DNA from: Spelaeicoccus albus
Lineage (GTDB): Bacteria > Actinomycetota > Actinomycetes > Actinomycetales > Brevibacteriaceae
Direction: 5' to 3'
DNA length: 64,000 nt
Assembly (NCBI RefSeq): GCF_013409065.1
Contig: NZ_JACBZP010000001.1
Coordinates: 2,232,001-2,296,000, forward strand
Positions 61,224-64,000 of the stretch are shown here, piece by piece. A model generated the notes under the pieces. It did no database searches. It was not told where the DNA came from and was given only the letters and a program-made list of their open reading frames with translations. A program made the position numbers and the translations under genes. Position 1 is the first letter of the stretch; every line of letters begins with the position of its first letter.

Positions 61224-61649
61224 TCAGGCTTCCCGGGCCAGGCAATCGGGGCAGATGCCGCGGAAGGTGATGTCGGCTGCGTCAACGGCGAATCCGGCGG
61301 TGTCGGACGGCGTCAGACACGGGGCCGCTCCGGTCACGCACGGCACGTCGACGATTTCGCGGCACAGCCGGCACACGAGATGGTGATGATTATCGCTGTG
61401 GTGCAGTTCGTACAGCGCGGCTGCAGTAGTCGACGGATCGAGTTTGCGAGCCAGGCCGGCCTTGGTGAACGCATTCAGCGCATCGTAGACGGCAGCCGTC
61501 GACACGGTGCCCAGCCGGGCGCGGACGCCGTCACCGAGCGCCTCGGCATCGGAATGGGGCGCGTTGTCGAGCTCGGCCATGACGGCCAGCCGTGCCGCCG
61601 TCACTCGCAAGCCGGACGAACGCAAGCGATCGGCGAAGTCGGTGGGCAT
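61224..61649 (-). CDS. furA: Fur-family repressor of the catalase operon
   Basis: A 141-residue Fur/PerR-type regulator: RLRSSGLRVTAARLAVMAELDNAPHSDAEALGDGVRARLGTVSTAAVYDALNAFTKAGLARKL is the winged helix; YELHHSDNHHHLVCRLCREIVDVPC holds the metal-binding His cluster (83-90) and the first CxxC (93, 96); CPDC (133, 136) completes the structural zinc site. Coupling to catalase parallels furA-katG in mycobacteria, where oxidation or metal loss releases the repressor. An inverted repeat 25 bases upstream of its ATG is the likely operator. Confidence 0.92.
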   Translation of the reverse strand: MPTDFADRLRSSGLRVTAARLAVMAELDNAPHSDAEALGDGVRARLGTVSTAAVYDALNAFTKAGLARKLDPSTTAAALYELHHSDNHHHLVCRLCREIVDVPCVTGAAPCLTPSDTAGFAVDAADITFRGICPDCLAREA

Positions 61650-61673
61650 GACTCCACCGTAGACAGTTTTCTG

Positions 61674-61699
61674 GAATCATTCAAACAAGCGAATGATTC
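61674..61699. promoter_or_regulatory. Fur-type operator
   Basis: GAATCATTC (61674-61682) and GAATGATTC (61691-61699) are perfect inverted copies with an eight-base spacer, in an A/T-rich patch just upstream of the Fur-family gene. The size and A/T-rich arms fit a Fur/PerR box; autoregulation of the fur-catalase operon is inferred. Confidence 0.75.
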
Positions 61700-61812
61700 G
61701 AATTAATAAGGCAACTGACTTGAGTTGATCCGTGATAATCAACCGGAAATGGCTTCCTATGACGGGACAGAAGCGGTGAGCCCGGGGTGAAGCGGGCGCC
61801 GGCCGATAGGGT

Positions 61813-62160
61813 TCAGCTGACGGGGCCGGTGAATTTCTCGCCGGGGCCGCTGCCCGGCGCATCCTGGTAGTCGGACGCCTCGCGGAATGCCAGCTGCAGC
61901 GAACGAAGGCCGTCGCGCAGCGGTCGGGCATGATGATCGCCGATCTCCGTCGACGCTCCGGTGATGAGCCCGGCCAGCGAGGTGATCAATTTGCGAGCCT
62001 CGTCCAGGTCGGTCAGGTCCTTACCGCCGTCCGATTCGTCGGCCAGACCGCATTTGACGGCCGCGGCACTCATCAGGTGCACGGCGGCGGTGGTGATGAT
62101 CTCCACCGCAGGGACCTCGGCGATGTCTCGCGCCTCGGAATTCGTAGTTGCGTCGTTCAT
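61813..62160 (-). CDS. DUF1844 protein
   Basis: A 115-residue helical protein: AVEIITTAAVHLMSAAAVKCGLADESDGGKDLTDLDEARKLITSLAGLITGASTEIGDHHARPLRDGLRSLQLAFREAS. This is the DUF1844 family, which in actinobacteria is nearly always adjacent to infC, as here (divergent). The function is unknown; the pattern of a helical dimer with LxDLDEARKLI is conserved. ATG at 62160 begins MNDATTNSEARDIAEVPAVE; further upstream in-frame codons have no support. The tail KFTGPVS is disordered. Confidence 0.88.
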   Translation of the reverse strand: MNDATTNSEARDIAEVPAVEIITTAAVHLMSAAAVKCGLADESDGGKDLTDLDEARKLITSLAGLITGASTEIGDHHARPLRDGLRSLQLAFREASDYQDAPGSGPGEKFTGPVS

Positions 62161-62362
62161 GCTGGTAACCTTGTCATAGTTCGGCTGTAGCAGCGCACGG
62201 CGGGGCGGCTCGATCGAGAATCTTCTCATCGACTGTCGACGACGCCTTCCCGTCCGATAAGCTGAAACAGCAAGCAAGAGGAGGCCTTCACTCCCACCCG
62301 AAGATCGCCGTCGGCGGCCGGGTTCGTGAGCGGACATGAGCGTCAAGTCCGTGCGTGTTTTC

Positions 62363-62395
62363 AAGGCTCCCTTTTGCGCTGCAGATGGGGGCCTT
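62363..62395 (+). promoter_or_regulatory. Leader hairpin of the infC operon
   Basis: AAGGCTCCC (62363-62371) can pair with GGGGGCCTT (62387-62395) with one G-U pair and a 15-base loop, 39 bases before the infC start. It is probably part of the autoregulatory infC-rpmI-rplT leader. Confidence 0.5.
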
Positions 62396-62434
62396 CCTCA
62401 TTTGCGGACAAGCAAAGATGAAGGAGCTTTTAAC

Positions 62435-63106
62435 ATTAGCGAGCCTCGTATTAACGACCGGATCCGCGTCCCGGAGGTGCGGTTGGTCGGTCCGAACGGT
62501 GAGCAAGTCGGCATCGTGTCGCTGGACAAGGCACTGAGCCTGGCAGCGGAGGCCGATCTCGACCTCGTGGAAGTCGCTCCGCAGGCAAAGCCGCCAGTGA
62601 CCAAGCTGATGGATTTCGGCAAGTTCAAGTACGAGTCGGCCATGAAGGCGCGTGAGGCCCGAAAGAATCAGGCCAACACGGTGCTGAAGGAGATCCGATT
62701 CCGGCTGAAGATCGATGCGCACGACTACGAGACGAAAAAGGGCCACGTGTCGCGCTTCCTGGCCGCCGGCGACAAGGTCAAGGTCATGATCATGTTCCGC
62801 GGTCGCGAGCAGTCCCGTCCCGAGATGGGAATGCGCCTGTTGAACAAACTTGCCGACGAGGTTTCCGATCTCGGTGCCGTTGAATCGGCTCCGCGCGTCG
62901 ACGGGCGCAACATGGTGATGGTCATCGGACCGCACCGTTCGAAGTCGGACGCCAAGGCCGACGCGCGGCGCGAGGCACAGCGCGAGCAATCGCGTGCCAA
63001 GAACGAGGCGGCCAAAGCCGAAGAAGCAAAAGCCGGCGACGCCAAGACAGACCCGGCCGAATCAAACCCGGCCGAATCAAATACTGCAGATTCCAGCAAG
63101 GCATAA
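62435..63106 (+). CDS. infC: Translation initiation factor IF-3 (probable AUU start)
   Basis: IF-3 binds the 30S subunit, prevents premature 50S joining and checks the start codon. The core reads [67 protein letters not shown], then the linker and C-terminal domain. The conserved sequence begins at ATT 62435, exactly eight bases after AAGGAG; an AUU start is known for infC in other bacteria and allows IF-3 to limit its own synthesis. A normal ATG exists at 62336 but would add 33 unconserved residues across the leader hairpin. From ATT the product has 223 residues, with a charged Lys/Ala/Glu tail of about 40. Confidence 0.95.
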   Translation: MSEPRINDRIRVPEVRLVGPNGEQVGIVSLDKALSLAAEADLDLVEVAPQAKPPVTKLMDFGKFKYESAMKAREARKNQANTVLKEIRFRLKIDAHDYETKKGHVSRFLAAGDKVKVMIMFRGREQSRPEMGMRLLNKLADEVSDLGAVESAPRVDGRNMVMVIGPHRSKSDAKADARREAQREQSRAKNEAAKAEEAKAGDAKTDPAESNPAESNTADSSKA

Positions 63107-63129
63107 CCACCGCACGACGCGGCGGTTAT
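63103..63129 (+). promoter_or_regulatory. Hairpin at the infC stop, before rpmI
   Basis: ATAACCACCGC (63103-63113) pairs with GCGGCGGTTAT (63119-63129) with one mismatch and an ACGAC loop; the infC stop codon is inside the first arm. It may be a partial terminator, or a site for L20 control of rpmI-rplT as in other bacteria. Confidence 0.5.
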
Positions 63130-63183
63130 TACCGAAACGTGGCGGGCCCCGGCCCGCTCGGCAACGAAGGAGAGACGGCAGCT

Positions 63184-63378
63184 ATGCCGAAGCAAAAGAC
63201 GCACAGTGGTGCTAAAAAGCGGTTCCGCCTGACGGGTACCGGCAAAGTGATGCGCGAACAGGTGAACAACCGGCACTTGGCCGAACACAAGTCCTCGCGC
63301 CGCAAGCGCCGCCTGCAGATCGACCAGGTCATGGCCCCGGGCGATTCCAAGAAGGCCAAGAAGCTGCTCGGTCGCTGA
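63184..63378 (+). CDS. rpmI: 50S ribosomal protein L35
   Basis: A 64-residue basic protein, [63 protein letters not shown], full length for L35, which binds 23S rRNA in the large subunit. ATG 63184 is the conserved start ([13 protein letters not shown]); AAGGAGAG lies upstream at about 63168. It belongs to the conserved infC-rpmI-rplT operon. An upstream in-frame start would add 15 residues outside the family pattern. Confidence 0.97.
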   Translation: MPKQKTHSGAKKRFRLTGTGKVMREQVNNRHLAEHKSSRRKRRLQIDQVMAPGDSKKAKKLLGR

Positions 63379-63470
63379 ACCCGATAGGTCGGCGACCTGC
63401 CGGTCACCGTGCACAGTGCTGCGCGTACCGGCGGAAACCATTTTTAGTACGCACTTAAGGAGAGATTTTC

Positions 63471-63863
63471 GTGGCACGCGTCAAGAGGGCGGTCAACGCT
63501 CATAAGAAACGTCGGGTCATTCTCGAACGGGCCAGCGGTTACCGCGGCCAGCGTTCCAGGCTGTACCGCAAGGCCAAAGAGCAGACGATCCACTCGTTCG
63601 TCTACAACTACCGTGACCGCCGCGCCCGCAAGGGCGATTTCCGTCGCCTGTGGATCCAGCGCGTCAACGCCGCGGCCCGTGCGAACGGCATCACGTACAA
63701 CCGTTTCATCCAGGGCCTGAAGGCAGCTGAAATCGAGGTCGACCGTCGGATGCTGGCCGATCTGGCAGTCAACGACGAGAAGGCGTTCACCGCCCTCGTC
63801 GAGGCCGCGAAGAAGGCGCTGCCCGACGACGTCAACGCTGCGAAGTCCGATTCTGCCGCGTAA
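63471..63863 (+). CDS. rplT: 50S ribosomal protein L20
   Basis: L20 is essential for early assembly of the 50S subunit and represses its own operon in many bacteria. The 130-residue protein has [116 protein letters not shown], complete plus a short C-terminal tail. GTG 63471 follows AAGGAGAG. It is 92 bases after rpmI and 10 bases before the start of an RNA methyltransferase gene. Confidence 0.98.
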   Translation: MARVKRAVNAHKKRRVILERASGYRGQRSRLYRKAKEQTIHSFVYNYRDRRARKGDFRRLWIQRVNAAARANGITYNRFIQGLKAAEIEVDRRMLADLAVNDEKAFTALVEAAKKALPDDVNAAKSDSAA

Positions 63864-63873
63864 CGACGCCTCA

Positions 63874-64000
63874 GTGACATCCTCCGAGCGCCTGGCTCAG
63901 CCGGTATTGTCCAACCCCCGCGCCGCGCGGGTTCGAGAATATGCGAAGCTGACCAGGCGCTCGGCGCGTGTCAAGGCAGGACTTTTTATCGTCGAGGGCC
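63874..64000 (+). CDS. TrmH-family (SpoU) RNA methyltransferase, N-terminus only
   Basis: From GTG 63874 the frame runs open to the window edge for 42 codons: VTSSERLAQPVLSNPRAARVREYAKLTRRSARVKAGLFIVEG. The segment NPRAARVREYAKLTRRSARVKAGLFIVEG is the substrate-binding N-terminal region of SpoU/TrmH-type 2'-O-methyltransferases, regularly found after rplT in actinobacteria. The catalytic SPOUT knot domain lies outside the window, so the target (23S rRNA or tRNA) is not known. No clear ribosome site is seen between rplT and the GTG. Confidence 0.82.
   Translation, partial: MTSSERLAQPVLSNPRAARVREYAKLTRRSARVKAGLFIVEG

Noticed and set aside
1-64000. tRNA and rRNA genes, prophage genes, insertion sequences, biosynthetic clusters and restriction or other defence systems
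   Set aside because: I read for them and found no supporting sequence; the only mobile-type trace is the decayed DUF222-HNH gene.

Overview
The window is a GC-rich, gene-dense chromosomal segment of an actinobacterium, most likely order Micrococcales (a Brevibacteriaceae-like member is my guess; no rRNA or diagnostic marker is present to settle it). The reasons are the gene order, the GTG-rich starts with 1- and 4-base stop/start overlaps, and the actinobacterial family set: PriA, DUF3046, ClgR-type regulator, SseB beside the his genes, lexA facing a LysM gene, and an Actino-pnp type leader. Nearly all of it is core chromosome; I see no prophage, plasmid, CRISPR array, tRNA or rRNA.

Layout: (1) 1-6807: two minus-strand genes (a broken-off antibiotic kinase-like gene and a DUF4439 lipoprotein), then the transcription/translation operon rimP-nusA-ylxR-infB-rbfA. 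(2) 6870-13602: a self-regulated arsR-SRPBCC pair with a clear operator, a gamma-glutamyltransferase-like enzyme, a divergent marR / FUSC transporter pair, and truB. (3) 13633-19091, the most accessory-looking stretch: a PEP mutase/isocitrate lyase-like enzyme, a decayed DUF222-HNH endonuclease gene, a large inverted repeat, a glutamine amidotransferase, a MinD/ParA-like ATPase with a disordered N-terminus, a SatD-like regulator and a membrane protein. (4) 19106-22904: an ABC transporter divergent from a NarL-type two-component pair. (5) 23023-28346: ribF, rpsO, pnp (with a structured leader RNA) and an M16 peptidase. (6) 28418-31920: a GH15-like protein, a TetR regulator and a small cluster (HTH protein, membrane coiled-coil protein, 47-residue hydrophobic peptide) linked by two identical-format operators. 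(7) 31965-49142: dapB, dapA, rnj, ftsK, pgsA, cinA, clgR-like, recA-recX, miaB, miaA, dapF. (8) 49267-54971: rRNA-type methyltransferase, hflX, a DinG-type helicase, and the lexA/LysM divergon. (9) 55053-59582: hisC, hisB, a membrane protein, hisH, priA, sseB. (10) 59629-64000: a fur-catalase operon, DUF1844, infC (probable AUU start), rpmI, rplT and the start of a TrmH-family methyltransferase.

How the parts work together: three lysine/peptidoglycan-precursor genes (dapB, dapA, dapF), histidine synthesis, ribosome assembly and RNA decay (rimP, rbfA, rnj, pnp, hflX) and DNA repair (recA, recX, lexA, DinG-like) make up the bulk. The SOS circuit is readable from sequence: LexA boxes lie in front of recA, lexA and the LysM gene. 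Control elements that can be seen directly include an ArsR operator between -35 and -10, a Fur-type operator, two GTTTA-N5-TAAAC sites, several exceptionally long hairpins, and a recurrent TAnnnT box 6-8 bases before the start codon that predicts many leaderless mRNAs.
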